The notes under the pieces: model-generated
The model's database searches: none
Told to the model about the DNA's origin: nothing
What the model saw: the letters and a program-made list of their open reading frames with translations, nothing else
Program-made: the position numbers and the translations under genes
In this document: piece by piece, positions 43,641 through 53,079 of the stretch
Layout: the number at the start of each line of letters is the position of its first letter
How positions within the stretch are numbered: the stretch's first letter is position 1
Source: CAZADS01 sp964483985
GTDB taxonomy: Bacteria; Pseudomonadota; Alphaproteobacteria; Thalassobaculales; Thalassobaculaceae
DNA: 64,000 nt
Assembly: GCA_964483985.1 (NCBI GenBank)
Contig: CAZADS010000008.1
Coordinates: forward strand, 1 to 64,000
Direction: 5' to 3'

Positions 43641-44612
43641 TTCTATATCAATAGGTATATCGCTGTTAAATTTGACGACTTTTCCGAGAGCTGGGTGTTT
43701 GAACTCTAAATAATGTGAATGTAAGGCTTGCCGACCAAGCGCAGTTATAGTAGCCATCGTCTTTTCGTCAATGCCTTTTCTCCTTTTGGAGCCACCATAT
43801 AAGGTGTCCCCGATTAGGGAGTGGCCGATGTGTTTCATATGCACTCTTATTTGATGCGTTCTGCCGGATTCTAATCGACATTCTAAAAGGCTGGCGACAT
43901 CTAAAAATTCTTCAATCTTTTTGAAGTTAGTCGTTGCTTTTTTACCTCCCCTGAATATCACCGCCATTTTCTTTCGATTTTGTCTACTTCTACCAATAGG
44001 AGCATCAATCCGCCCTATTTTATTTTTAGGTGAGCCCCAAACAACCGCTGTATATTTTCTTTTAACAGTACGAGCAGCAAATTGGTGAACTAACTTTTGG
44101 TGGGCATCATCTGATTTAGCTATAACTAAAAGTCCAGATGTATCTTTATCTAATCGATGCACTATCCCTGGACGTCGAACTCCTCCGATGCCGGAAAGGC
44201 TTTCGCCACAGTGAGCTAGTAGAGCATTTACTAATGTTCCATCATATGATCCGGGCGCGGGATGAACGACCATGCCACTTGGTTTATTAATTACAATTAA
44301 ATCAGAATCTTCATGAATAACATCTAAAGCTATAGATTGCGGCTGTGGAATGGCATCTGAAAGTTTTGGAATTTGAACTGTATATTTATCTCCTAGTTTG
44401 ACCGCAGTCGCAGGGTCGGTTATTTTCCGATCATGGATTGATACAAACCCTTCTAATATTAAATGTTTGAGCCGATTTCTTGAGAGGATTGGACCGCTTG
44501 GCAAGGATGAAACGCAGTTGGCAAGCCAGAGGTCTAACCGATTTGAGGATAATATTTCCGATATCGATGGCTCAACGGTGAAATGTAGTTTTGTAGCGCT
44601 GTTATTATTCAT
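43605..44612 (-). CDS. rluD: RluD-type 23S rRNA pseudouridine synthase
   Basis: Converts uridines of helix 69 to pseudouridine. 335 residues. An S4 domain (SRNRLKHLILEGFVSIHDRKI) is followed by the catalytic motif GIVHRLDKDTSGLLVIAKSD with its Asp, then ECRLESGRTHQIRVHMKHIGHSLIGDTLYGG. The ATG overlaps the ATG of the divergent membrane gene (shared CATG), with no clear ribosome site. rpoH follows downstream, a conserved neighbour in this class. Confidence 0.94.
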   Translation of the reverse strand: MNNNSATKLHFTVEPSISEILSSNRLDLWLANCVSSLPSGPILSRNRLKHLILEGFVSIHDRKITDPATAVKLGDKYTVQIPKLSDAIPQPQSIALDVIHEDSDLIVINKPSGMVVHPAPGSYDGTLVNALLAHCGESLSGIGGVRRPGIVHRLDKDTSGLLVIAKSDDAHQKLVHQFAARTVKRKYTAVVWGSPKNKIGRIDAPIGRSRQNRKKMAVIFRGGKKATTNFKKIEEFLDVASLLECRLESGRTHQIRVHMKHIGHSLIGDTLYGGSKRRKGIDEKTMATITALGRQALHSHYLEFKHPALGKVVKFNSDIPIDIENLIYSLRELSE

Positions 44613-44979
44613 GGACCCGAAGTTAAATCAAAATTGTAGTAACCTAAATAGCAGAGTACCCAAAGGACTACGAGCGTTGAAGATATTGGTAGTCATAATG
44701 GGTATAATGATTATCGTTGGCGTTATAACTTTAGTCGCTACAATTATTCACCGGCTATCGGATTTTTCAAGCCCAAACTATCAGGAAGCCCTGAAATTCA
44801 ACGATTTAAGTAGAAAAGAAATCAAAATACCCAATGGTACTAACGTGGTTTCTATAGACATTGATGAGGGCAGAGTTTTTATGCACTTGAAATCTGAATT
44901 AGGGGATTCGTCATTACTAATCCTAGATAGTTTCACATTTGAAAAGTTGGGCAGTATAGATTTTCAACCAACTGAATGA
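44611..44979 (+). CDS. Small single-span membrane protein (DUF6476-like)
   Basis: 122 residues from the ATG at 44611. A span at about 27-48 (LKILVVIMGIMIIVGVITLVATII) is followed by a C-terminal soluble domain of repeated beta-like segments (GTNVVSIDIDEGRVFMHLK, SLLILDSFTFEKLGSIDF). Position (divergent from rluD, near rpoH) and layout match the small DUF6476-type proteins of alphaproteobacteria. The longer upstream frame is antisense to rluD and is not used. Function unknown. Confidence 0.65.
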   Translation: MDPKLNQNCSNLNSRVPKGLRALKILVVIMGIMIIVGVITLVATIIHRLSDFSSPNYQEALKFNDLSRKEIKIPNGTNVVSIDIDEGRVFMHLKSELGDSSLLILDSFTFEKLGSIDFQPTE

Positions 44980-44992
44980 ATAGGCCCTCAGA

Positions 44993-46054
44993 ATGATAGA
45001 TCGAATTGTGAATTTTGCTAGCGATAACACGGCTGGGGCCGCCCCAGAAATTATGGAATCACTAAAAGCCGCAGCTTCGATATCTACCATGCCGTATGGA
45101 GACGATTATTTCACTAAACGTTTGCAATCAGTGACTAGTGAAGTTTTTGAGAAAGAGGTGTTGATATATCCGGTAGTGTCCGGAACGGCGGCAAATGGTT
45201 TATCATTAAGTACGGTATCTCCTCCTTATGGAGTAGTTTTTTGTCACCGGAAATCACACATAGAAGAAGACGAGTGTGCTGCTCCAGAATTTTTTATTGG
45301 GGGAGGTAAACTCACTCCTCTTGATGGAGAGCAGGCAAAATTTTCAGCAGAAACGTTAAGCGAGAATTTGACATCAATGTCTCCAGTCCCGCCAGTCCAC
45401 CGTGCACAACCTGCTGCTGTCAGCATAACTCAAGCAACAGAAGCAGGAGGTATTTATTCAGTTAAAGAAATAAATGATATTTCTGAAATTTGTCGTGAAC
45501 ACAATTTAATTATGCATATGGATGGAGCCAGGTTAGCAAACGCGATCGTGGGGCTCGGTGTAACTCCAGCTGAAATCACTTGGAGGGCAGGGATCGATGT
45601 TTTATCTCTAGGGGCGACCAAAAATGGGACGATTGGGGCAGAAGCAGTGGTTTTTTTTGATCCTACCTTGGCTGCGGATTTCGAATTTCGCCGAAAAAGG
45701 GGAGGGCATCTGCTTTCTAAGATGAGATTTCTTTCTGCTCAATTGCTGCCTTATTTGGAATTTGGTCGATGGTTAGATTTTGCAGAAAACGCAAATTTTC
45801 AGGCAGCTGAATTAGCGCGGGGATTGAAGGATGTCCCAGGAGTCGAGCTGTGTGGAGAGGTAGAGACCAATATGATATTCTTTAAACTACCTCATAAATT
45901 GGCAATGGCTTTGAATGACTCAAACTGCTTTTTTTATACGTGGGGGCTCGAAAATGGTTTGGTTTCAGGTAGATTGGTAACTAGTTTCAATACGGTGGAA
46001 AAGGACGTTGAATATTTTTTAACTACTATCAAATCGGCTGCAGAAGGTAGATAA
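44993..46054 (+). CDS. ltaE: Low-specificity threonine aldolase / beta-eliminating lyase
   Basis: PLP enzyme cleaving threonine to glycine and acetaldehyde. 353 residues. It opens NFASDNTAGAAPEIMESL and has VSGTAANGLSLS for PLP phosphate, HMDGARLANA with the PLP-pyridine Asp, and the Schiff-base Lys210 in LSLGATKNGTIGAEAVVFF. It starts 13 bases after the small membrane gene on the same strand. Confidence 0.88.
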   Translation: MIDRIVNFASDNTAGAAPEIMESLKAAASISTMPYGDDYFTKRLQSVTSEVFEKEVLIYPVVSGTAANGLSLSTVSPPYGVVFCHRKSHIEEDECAAPEFFIGGGKLTPLDGEQAKFSAETLSENLTSMSPVPPVHRAQPAAVSITQATEAGGIYSVKEINDISEICREHNLIMHMDGARLANAIVGLGVTPAEITWRAGIDVLSLGATKNGTIGAEAVVFFDPTLAADFEFRRKRGGHLLSKMRFLSAQLLPYLEFGRWLDFAENANFQAAELARGLKDVPGVELCGEVETNMIFFKLPHKLAMALNDSNCFFYTWGLENGLVSGRLVTSFNTVEKDVEYFLTTIKSAAEGR

Positions 46055-46104
46055 TTGAGAACTCTGTTTTATAGTATGTTATTTAGTCCCAAATTATCAC
46101 TGCG

Positions 46105-46129
46105 AATCAATTAAATACCTTAATTGGTT
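46105..46129. repeat. AT-rich 10-bp hairpin after the threonine aldolase gene
   Basis: AATCAATTAA and TTAATTGGTT pair (one G-U) around ATACC, about 50 bases past the stop codon. It may end the aldolase transcript, but there is no T-run. Confidence 0.3.
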
Positions 46130-46197
46130 GGTTAAAAATTTAAGCTACGGGACTGTTAATGGAAAATTATATGTAATTTCTTGGTAAGGCCCACAAA

Positions 46198-47427
46198 ATG
46201 GCAACATGTTATCCTGAGCAACCCTTTAACGATACCGCGGATGTGCCACTTATCGGCATAAGAGTTCTTGATCTATCACGCCTCGTTTCCGGAAACATGG
46301 TTACTCATGTTTTAGCCGATTATGGAGCGGAGGTATTAAAGGTGGAAAGACCCGTAGTGGGAGATGATTTGCGCAATTGGACAACTGATGGAATAAGCGC
46401 TCATTGGCAAGTATACTGCAGAAATAAAAAAAGCGTCAGTTTAGATCTTCGCAAAGAAGAGGGTAAAAATATTTTGCTCAAATTGGTAAAAAGCGCCCAT
46501 GTTTTGGTAGAAAATTTCAAGCCTGGCACGATAGAAAAATGGGGTTTAAGTCCCAAAGTGCTGTGGGCTCAAAACCCTAATCTAATTATTGTACGTATTT
46601 CTGGATGGGGTCAAACAGGTCCTTGGAGTCACAAACCAGGCTTTGGAAGCTTAGTCGAAGCAATGTCAGGTTTTGCTTCGATGAACGGTTTTGAGGATCG
46701 CCCGCCAGTTCTCCCGCCTTTGGCATTGGCAGATATGATAGCAGGACTTTACGGAGCGTTTTCGGTAATGATTGCCGTGAGGGAAGTCGAGTTAAAAGAG
46801 GGTAAGGGCCAGATCATAGATCTGTCTCTTTTTGAACCAATATTGTCGGTGCTTGGCCCAATTTCTGCCATTCATTCGATTAATGGATATGTTCCACCTC
46901 GAACAGGAAGCCTCTCGAACACAGCAGCTCCCAGAAATGTTTATGAGTGTAAAGACGGGAAATTTGTAGCTTTATCAGCTTCAATGCAGGCAATGTCGGA
47001 GCGGTTAATGCGAGCTATTGGTCGCTCAGAGCTAATAGAAGACCCGCGTTTCAAAACAAATAATGATCGGCTGCAGCACAACCATATTCTTGATCCAATT
47101 GTGGCTGAATTTATGAAATCGCATACTCAGGAGGAATGTTTAAAAATTTTTGAAGCGGCAGACGTGACGGTTGGGGCAGTCGCAGACGCAGAGCAATTGG
47201 CTTCTCACCCTTATGTGTGTGGGCGGGGATCAATAGTTTCAGTGCCAGATTCGAACACTTATACAGGGAGACTACCCATGCATGCACCCGTTCCGCGGTT
47301 GTCAGAAACACCAGGTCAAATACGAAGTCCCGCTCCGGAAATAGGACAGCATAATTTGGAGGTTTATGGAGAACTTGGATTTTCTGAAGCGGATATTAGA
47401 TTGTTTAAAGAAAAGGAAGTAATCTGA
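46198..47427 (+). CDS. CaiB/BaiF family (type III) CoA-transferase
   Basis: 409 residues. GIRVLDLSRLVSGNMVTHVLADYGAEVLKVERP is the family opening, followed by KKSVSLDLRKEEGKNILLKLVKSAHVLVENFKPG, and ALADMIAGLYGAFSVM holds the catalytic Asp. It moves CoA between carboxylic acids. Its stop overlaps the start of the CoA-ester lyase (TGATG), so the two act in sequence: activate an acid as its CoA ester, then cleave it. The acid is unknown; a citramalate/malate-type 3-hydroxy acid would fit. Confidence 0.88.
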   Translation: MATCYPEQPFNDTADVPLIGIRVLDLSRLVSGNMVTHVLADYGAEVLKVERPVVGDDLRNWTTDGISAHWQVYCRNKKSVSLDLRKEEGKNILLKLVKSAHVLVENFKPGTIEKWGLSPKVLWAQNPNLIIVRISGWGQTGPWSHKPGFGSLVEAMSGFASMNGFEDRPPVLPPLALADMIAGLYGAFSVMIAVREVELKEGKGQIIDLSLFEPILSVLGPISAIHSINGYVPPRTGSLSNTAAPRNVYECKDGKFVALSASMQAMSERLMRAIGRSELIEDPRFKTNNDRLQHNHILDPIVAEFMKSHTQEECLKIFEAADVTVGAVADAEQLASHPYVCGRGSIVSVPDSNTYTGRLPMHAPVPRLSETPGQIRSPAPEIGQHNLEVYGELGFSEADIRLFKEKEVI

Positions 47428-48323
47428 TGCCTTTAGAAAAAAATAATCCTCCAGTTTGGCGGTCTTTGCTTTTTGTCCCAGCAACTAGTGAGCGTTTTAT
47501 AGAAAAAGCTCACGAACGAGGTGCTGACGGTATTATAATAGATCTTGAGGATGCCGTTGCGCTCCAAGAAAAACCTCGAGCTCGTAATCTTGTTCGAGAT
47601 ATAGCCAGGCGTGTGTCAAAGGGTGGTGCTGATATTTTAGTGCGCATAAATCGCCCACTGCGGATGGCCGTACTTGATATTGAAGCCTCTATTTGGCCTG
47701 AAATTGACGGGTTAGTAGTTCCAAAGGTTGAATCTTCAGACCATATAGGATTCCTCTGCGAAATCATTGACGAATTAGAAGAAGAGAGAGGTATGCCAAA
47801 CGGACACACTGTTATAAAGAGTTTGATTGAAACCCCCCGTGGATACAGTAACGTTCAGGAAATTGCTAGAAGTTCAAAACGTTTAGCTGCAATCACTCTT
47901 GGCCAAGAAGATTTTTCAGCAGAAATGGGGATGGTGGAACCAGATGGATTGCAATTATTAAGTTTTTATCAAAATGTCCAAGTGGCAGCTCGGGCGGCCG
48001 GAATTTCTCCCATGGGATATCCAGGGTCAATTGCTGAATTCACCGACTTAGAGCTCTTTAAATCTAACGCTTTGATAGCACGGCGTCTCGGGTTCGATGG
48101 AGGTTCATGTATTCACCCCAAACAAGTTCCCATTTTGAATGAAGCTTTTACTCCTAAGGAATCTGAAATCGAGAGGGCAGAATTGATGGTCGCTGCATAT
48201 GATAAAGCAATGGCCGCAGGTGACGGGGCAGTAGCGTTTGAAGGTAAAATGATTGATGTGCCCGTAGTCGCTAGAGCACAGCGAATTTTATCTATTCGCG
48301 ATCGAATATCGGCCAAAAAGTAG
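47427..48323 (+). CDS. HpcH/HpaI-family CoA ester lyase (CitE-like)
   Basis: 298 residues of the CitE/malyl-CoA lyase type: RSLLFVPATSERFIEKAHERGADGIIIDLEDAVA (substrate-binding Arg and Mg-binding Glu/Asp), VPKVESSDHIGFL, TLGQEDFSAEMGM, and GFDGGSCIHPKQVPILNEAFTP. It cleaves a 3-hydroxyacyl-CoA to acetyl-CoA (or propionyl-CoA) and a keto acid. Translationally coupled to the CoA-transferase through TGATG. No citD/citF, so it is not a citrate lyase complex. Confidence 0.88.
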   Translation: MPLEKNNPPVWRSLLFVPATSERFIEKAHERGADGIIIDLEDAVALQEKPRARNLVRDIARRVSKGGADILVRINRPLRMAVLDIEASIWPEIDGLVVPKVESSDHIGFLCEIIDELEEERGMPNGHTVIKSLIETPRGYSNVQEIARSSKRLAAITLGQEDFSAEMGMVEPDGLQLLSFYQNVQVAARAAGISPMGYPGSIAEFTDLELFKSNALIARRLGFDGGSCIHPKQVPILNEAFTPKESEIERAELMVAAYDKAMAAGDGAVAFEGKMIDVPVVARAQRILSIRDRISAKK

Positions 48324-48365
48324 GATTTCAACTGAAATCAAGGTCAGCGTCGAAAATCTTACAGC

Positions 48366-49299
48366 TTAAATGATGTGCATTACTGCCTTTTCATGAAAAC
48401 GGCGATTCAAAAGATCATTCGCCAATTTTCCTACATCGTTCCAATTTGCCTCTTTTTCAATTTTACACTTAAGTTGTCCGTCTGCTATCAAGTTCAATAA
48501 TCGGGGCAAGTTGTCGTTTGGCGGTGTTCGTTCGGCTTGAGAATGTAGGTAGAAACCCATTATTTTTGCTTCTCCCGAGAACATAAAGGGCCGTAGGTCT
48601 ATATTTATTTTGGGCGCAGTTGTCACGCCGTAACAAACATAAGTTCCATAGGGAGCAAGGGCCCTATCCCAGCTTCTAGTATTCTGCCACTCAGACCATC
48701 TAAAACCAATTTATACGGTCCTGTTCTTTCGATTAAATCACCGTCCTTACTTACAAGCGGAGTGCAAGGCCCCAGAGATTCAACAAAATCAACCTGATCT
48801 GGTGTTCACACGTGCACTATAGTTTGTGCGCCGGCAATTATGGCTAACTGAGTTGCAAACATTCCTACGCCTCTTGTAGAGCCGGTAATGAGCACTTTCC
48901 TGCCTATGAGAGCTGTAGCTGAACCAATGAAATGAAGGGCAGTGAGTCCAGCAACCGGGAGCGTTGTAGCTTCGCAAAAGTTACGGTTTAGGGATTTTGG
49001 CGATATGCGTTGTTGGAATTGATACCAATTCAGCCCAGCCTTCCATCCGAGTAGAAAACCCTGCTGCCCGGGTTCCTACAGATGGGCCTGATCCATCCAA
49101 AGCCTCTTGTTCTATTAACCCAGAAAAATCCCAGCCAATTTGCATGTTGGGTTTATTTGAATTCTTTGCTCTGTTCAACTCACCTCGGTTCATAGAGAAA
49201 GCTTTTACTCTGACAATGGCTTCATTTGAAAAAGGTCGGCGTAAAGATCCGTTATTGATTGATAATATGTATTTGCTTTTTGGAGTGGTAATTACTCAT
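48366..49299 (-). pseudogene. Decayed zinc-type/MDR alcohol dehydrogenase (quinone oxidoreductase-like)
   Basis: Three frames together spell one MDR protein. The N-terminal part has EAIVRVKAFSMNRGELNRA and GWDFSGLIE. The middle has FCEATTLPVAGLTALHFIG and a GSTRGVGMFATQLA cofactor site. The C-terminal part has GTYVCYGVTTAPK and INIDLRPFMFSGEAKIMGFYL. Lesions: a frameshift at about 48981-48986, an in-frame TGA (48806-48808) where CGA (Arg) is expected, and a frameshift near 48660. The N-terminal reading frame also has no start codon. This looks like genuine gene decay, since several independent hits lie within 900 bases. Confidence 0.85.
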
Positions 49300-49531
49300 T
49301 CTATATTTTTTAATCAGATAATTTCCTAATACAGGTAAGCTATGATTGTTTCAGCGGAGAGATTTTAGGAAAGCTAGTCTTTTTTAGTTTTCAATTCTAG
49401 TCGCGTAAATATTAGTTAACTATGGGCTATTATTCTCTTTATTGCGCTCTCACTATTTCCCAGTTAGAAACACTCCCCAAAGATTTTCTTGAATTGATAA
49501 ATTAATTAACGATTGGAAGCAGGCAATCAAT

Positions 49532-51214
49532 ATGGCTTCGTACCAATATATATACGTTATGAAAGGGCTTTCCAAAACCTTTCCTGGCGGACGAGAGATT
49601 TTAAAAAATATTCACCTTTCATTTTTTCCGGGCGCTAAAATTGGAGTGCTAGGAATTAATGGGGCTGGGAAATCAACGCTTTTAAAGATCATGGCAGGGG
49701 TTGACAATCAGTTTACGGGCGAGGCTTGGGCCGCTGACGGAATTAGAGTAGGGTATTTGCCTCAAGAGCCCGACCTAGAACTAGGAAAAACTGTTTTAGA
49801 AGTTGTTACGGAAGGAGTTGCTGAAACTAAAGCGATTCTTGATCGTTTCAATGAGGTTAGCGCACTTTTCGCGGAAGAAATTAGCGATAAAGAAATGGAT
49901 GATCTATTAGCCGAGCAGTCAGAACTTCAGGAACGCATTGAATCGGCTAACGCTTGGGACTTAGATCGACATGTTGAAATAGCAATGGATGCTTTGCGTC
50001 TGCCCGATAGTAACGCCAATGTTGAATCACTATCCGGGGGCGAAAAACGCAGAGTGGCATTGTGTCGTTTATTATTATCTGAGCCCGATATGCTTCTCTT
50101 AGATGAGCCGACAAATCATTTAGATGCTGAATCGGTTGCCTGGCTACAGCGATTTCTGCACGATTTTGCAGGTACTGTGGTTACTGTTACTCACGATCGG
50201 TATTTTTTGGATGAGGTTGCTGGTTGGATTTTAGAACTTGATAGAGGAAGAGGCATTCCTTATGAGGGAAATTATTCTGGCTGGTTAGATCAGAAGAAAA
50301 ATCGCTTAGAATTGGAAGGACGTCAAGAAGCTGGCCGGGCACGCGAGTTAGCAAAAGAGTTAGAATGGGTTCAAGCATCACCGCGCGCTCGTCAAGCTAA
50401 AAGCAGAGCGCGTCTTTCAGCATATGAAAATTTGTTGGCACAAAGTCAAGAGAGAAAAATTGATAATAATCAAATCCCAATTCCGGTAGGCCCGAGACTC
50501 GGTGATTTGGTTATAGAAACCGACCAGCTTAGTAAGGGCTTTGCGGACAGGCTATTGATCGACCAATTTTCTTTCAAGCTGCCACCTGGAGGAATTGTTG
50601 GAATTATAGGCCCAAACGGCGCCGGTAAAACTACGTTGTTTAAATTAATTACTGGTCAGGAAAAACCAGATGGGGGCGTTATCAGGATAGGTGATACGGT
50701 AAAACTGGGATACGTGGACCAATCGCGTGACGCTCTAGATGCCAGTGCTACAGTCTGGGAAGAGATATCTAGTGGTCTGGACGAAATTGAGCTTGGAAAA
50801 CTAAAGATGCAAAGTCGAGCGTACTGCGGACTCTTTAATTTTCGTGGCGCTGACCAGCAGAAGAAGGTTGGGCAATTATCAGGCGGAGAAAGAAATCGCG
50901 TTCACCTTGCTAAAATGTTGAAGTCGGGGGCTAATTTGTTGTTACTCGATGAACCTACCAATGATCTGGATGTAGACACTTTACGTGCACTGGAAGAAGC
51001 TCTATTAGAGTTTGCTGGGTGTGCTGTTATTATTACACATGATCGTTGGTTTTTGGATCGTATAGCTACACATATACTTGCTTTTGAAGGTAGAAGTCAG
51101 GTGGAATGGTTTGAAGGTAACTATCAGGCCTATGAGGAAGACCGACGTCGCCGGTTGGGTGAAGAAGCGAAACAACCTCATCGAATTAGATATAAACCAA
51201 TAACAAGAGTTTGA
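49532..51214 (+). CDS. ettA: Energy-dependent translational throttle protein EttA (ABC-F)
   Basis: Binds the ribosomal E site and gates early elongation according to ATP/ADP. 560 residues, soluble, no membrane spans. Two ABC cassettes: LGINGAGKSTLLKIMAG with LSGGEKRRVALCRLLL and LLDEPTNHLD, and GPNGAGKTTLFKLITG with LSGGERNRVHLAKML and LLDEPTNDLD. The interdomain arm and linker (ARELAKELEWVQASPRARQAKS) are of EttA type. The gene stands alone, convergent with mlaC. Confidence 0.95.
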   Translation: MASYQYIYVMKGLSKTFPGGREILKNIHLSFFPGAKIGVLGINGAGKSTLLKIMAGVDNQFTGEAWAADGIRVGYLPQEPDLELGKTVLEVVTEGVAETKAILDRFNEVSALFAEEISDKEMDDLLAEQSELQERIESANAWDLDRHVEIAMDALRLPDSNANVESLSGGEKRRVALCRLLLSEPDMLLLDEPTNHLDAESVAWLQRFLHDFAGTVVTVTHDRYFLDEVAGWILELDRGRGIPYEGNYSGWLDQKKNRLELEGRQEAGRARELAKELEWVQASPRARQAKSRARLSAYENLLAQSQERKIDNNQIPIPVGPRLGDLVIETDQLSKGFADRLLIDQFSFKLPPGGIVGIIGPNGAGKTTLFKLITGQEKPDGGVIRIGDTVKLGYVDQSRDALDASATVWEEISSGLDEIELGKLKMQSRAYCGLFNFRGADQQKKVGQLSGGERNRVHLAKMLKSGANLLLLDEPTNDLDVDTLRALEEALLEFAGCAVIITHDRWFLDRIATHILAFEGRSQVEWFEGNYQAYEEDRRRRLGEEAKQPHRIRYKPITRV

Positions 51215-51229
51215 TAAGAACAGGCGGTT

Positions 51230-51853
51230 TTAATTGGTGTTTTTCAAGCGGTTTAGTGTCTGACGCATCGCTTGTATTAAGGCCGATACGTTTCCGTTAT
51301 TGCGCTGAATCACCGTTGAATATTCGTTCCGTTGCGTTACGCCCATGCTTACTCCCTCTATTACTACATCGACAATCTTAAAAGAAAGATTTTTTGGAAG
51401 TAGTCGCCATGTGACATTGATGTTCGCAGTTTTATTTTTAGGATTATAAATTTTGGATTTAACGAATATATATTTCCTTTTAGAAAACCTATGGCCAGTA
51501 ACTTCGATTTTGTGACCAGAATAATCAACGAATCTTTTAGAATAAGTTATGGCTATTATTTCCTGGAAAAGATTTAGATAATCCTCACGCTGCTGGGGTG
51601 TTGCGGCGTTCCAATTCCGACCTAAAACAAACCTACCAATCCAAGGCATGTCAAAACCTTGGTCTAGTAATGAAGAAAATCTTTTTTGTTTTATTGGCTG
51701 GTCTAAATTTTTGTCAGTTACAAGTTCTAGCGTTTTAGTACTCAGGGATCGTATAAACTCTTCGGCAAGTTGACCGTCATTGGCTCTGCTAGCCGTATTA
51801 AAGGCTAAATTGAGAAAACAAATTACTATTAGGATTGGAAAGAACCTGATCAT
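51230..51853 (-). CDS. mlaC: MlaC/Ttg2D-family phospholipid-binding protein
   Basis: Periplasmic carrier of the Mla system that keeps phospholipid out of the outer leaflet. 207 residues from the ATG at 51853. The signal peptide is about 1-24 (FPILIVICFLNLAFNTASRA). FDMPWIGRFVLGRNWNAATPQQREDYLNLF is the Tol-Tol-Ttg2 signature, and TWRLLPKNLSFKIVDVVIEGVSM follows. A TTG four codons upstream is an alternative start. It follows mlaA directly. Confidence 0.88.
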   Translation of the reverse strand: MIRFFPILIVICFLNLAFNTASRANDGQLAEEFIRSLSTKTLELVTDKNLDQPIKQKRFSSLLDQGFDMPWIGRFVLGRNWNAATPQQREDYLNLFQEIIAITYSKRFVDYSGHKIEVTGHRFSKRKYIFVKSKIYNPKNKTANINVTWRLLPKNLSFKIVDVVIEGVSMGVTQRNEYSTVIQRNNGNVSALIQAMRQTLNRLKNTN

Positions 51854-51865
51854 CTTACTGCACAA

Positions 51866-52720
51866 TCACTTAACTGACTTCACTTTGTCGACCGAATCGT
51901 TTTTGCTTAGATATTGATCAAATTTCTCCGAATTCTCAAAACTCGAAACATCGGTGGTAACTTTACCATTGTTAATCGAAGAATGGCGTTTTTGGCGGTA
52001 TATCGTTCGAACTTTTGCATAAAAGTCTATGGATCCAGAACGCAGGTCATCGATTTGATCAAAATTTTCTGCTCGGAAATGAACCGCTTTTGTGGTCTCT
52101 TTCATCAATGCATAAGGAAAACCTTGAGTGGACGAACTTATATATGAAAATGGATTTAGGAAATGATCTACTACTAAACCTACTGAGTCGCGACCGCTTG
52201 ATGGTCCAAGTAAAGGCAATACAATGTAAGGTCCATCTCCAACACCATAGACTCCTAAGGTCTGCCCGAAATCTTCGTCACGGTATGGAAGTCCCAAACC
52301 TTCAGCTATTTCTACTAGGCCTAACAGACTTCCGTTTACTAAAAATCGTGCGGACGAAATTTTAGCATGACCCATGTCACCTTGCATTAGATCATTCGCC
52401 AAGATAACGGGTTCTTTGGACCAACGAAGAACATTTCCAATTACAGTACGAACGCCCTTGGGAATGGCTTTTTTATAAACGTAGGACGTCGGCCTTAAAG
52501 CCGCTTGATCGACTGCGTCGTTGAACATGAATACAGCGCGATTGATCGGTTCTAAAGGGTCGTTAGCTGGTCGGTTGGTGTCGGATGAACAGGCAGAAAA
52601 AAGACACCCAAATGAAAATATCGACAGAATCAATAAATTACGAAAAATAAACCTAATTTTTGCAAATAATCTTGCCAGCAAGGAAAATCCGCCCGATTGG
52701 ATATCAGAAACCGCACTCAT
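51866..52720 (-). CDS. mlaA: MlaA/VacJ family outer-membrane lipoprotein
   Basis: 284 residues. The lipobox FSAC puts the lipidated Cys at about residue 44, after an unusually long N-terminal segment (20 or so residues precede the hydrophobic core). The VacJ core is clear: DPLEPINRAVFMFNDAVDQAALRP, GNVLRWSKEPVILANDLMQGD, and GVGDGPYIVLPLLGPSSGRDSVGLVVD. It removes phospholipid from the outer leaflet and passes it to MlaC, encoded immediately downstream. No mlaBDEF in the window. Confidence 0.93.
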   Translation of the reverse strand: MSAVSDIQSGGFSLLARLFAKIRFIFRNLLILSIFSFGCLFSACSSDTNRPANDPLEPINRAVFMFNDAVDQAALRPTSYVYKKAIPKGVRTVIGNVLRWSKEPVILANDLMQGDMGHAKISSARFLVNGSLLGLVEIAEGLGLPYRDEDFGQTLGVYGVGDGPYIVLPLLGPSSGRDSVGLVVDHFLNPFSYISSSTQGFPYALMKETTKAVHFRAENFDQIDDLRSGSIDFYAKVRTIYRQKRHSSINNGKVTTDVSSFENSEKFDQYLSKNDSVDKVKSVK

Positions 52721-53079
52721 TAAATTAGTGACCTCTATCCTAAATTTGAGGGGACATTAATCTTAAGCAGAACGAAATAAAGCATGCACAACTCTATACC
52801 GATTTAGCACAGTAGCCATAAAGTGACCAGTGGGTGCGGCAATCTTATTCTTCATCAGGATCAACATTGTTGCAAATATGTCTCTTTAATATGATTTAAC
52901 ATATCGTGGGTCCGAACGCCTAGAAAACATCAGTTCTTATGCTTTGTTTAGTAAATTAAATTGAAACCTACAGCTACTTATGCTGCCAATTCTGAACTAG
53001 ATAATAATCAATATTGGAAGTTTAGAACAGATTGAATTTAACCCGATGCAGGATTTCATGAGTTTTCTGGATTTTCAAA
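52721..53079. other. 359-bp gap upstream of mlaA, no gene seen
   Basis: It should carry the mlaA promoter and the 3' end of the transporter gene. No convincing promoter or terminator and no homologous frame. A short inverted repeat lies near 52737-52752 (CCTAAATTTGAGG). Confidence 0.35.

Noticed and set aside
48789..48977. 62-codon minus-strand ORF
   Set aside because: It is an out-of-frame reading of the decayed MDR dehydrogenase, whose real frame here spells a cofactor site.
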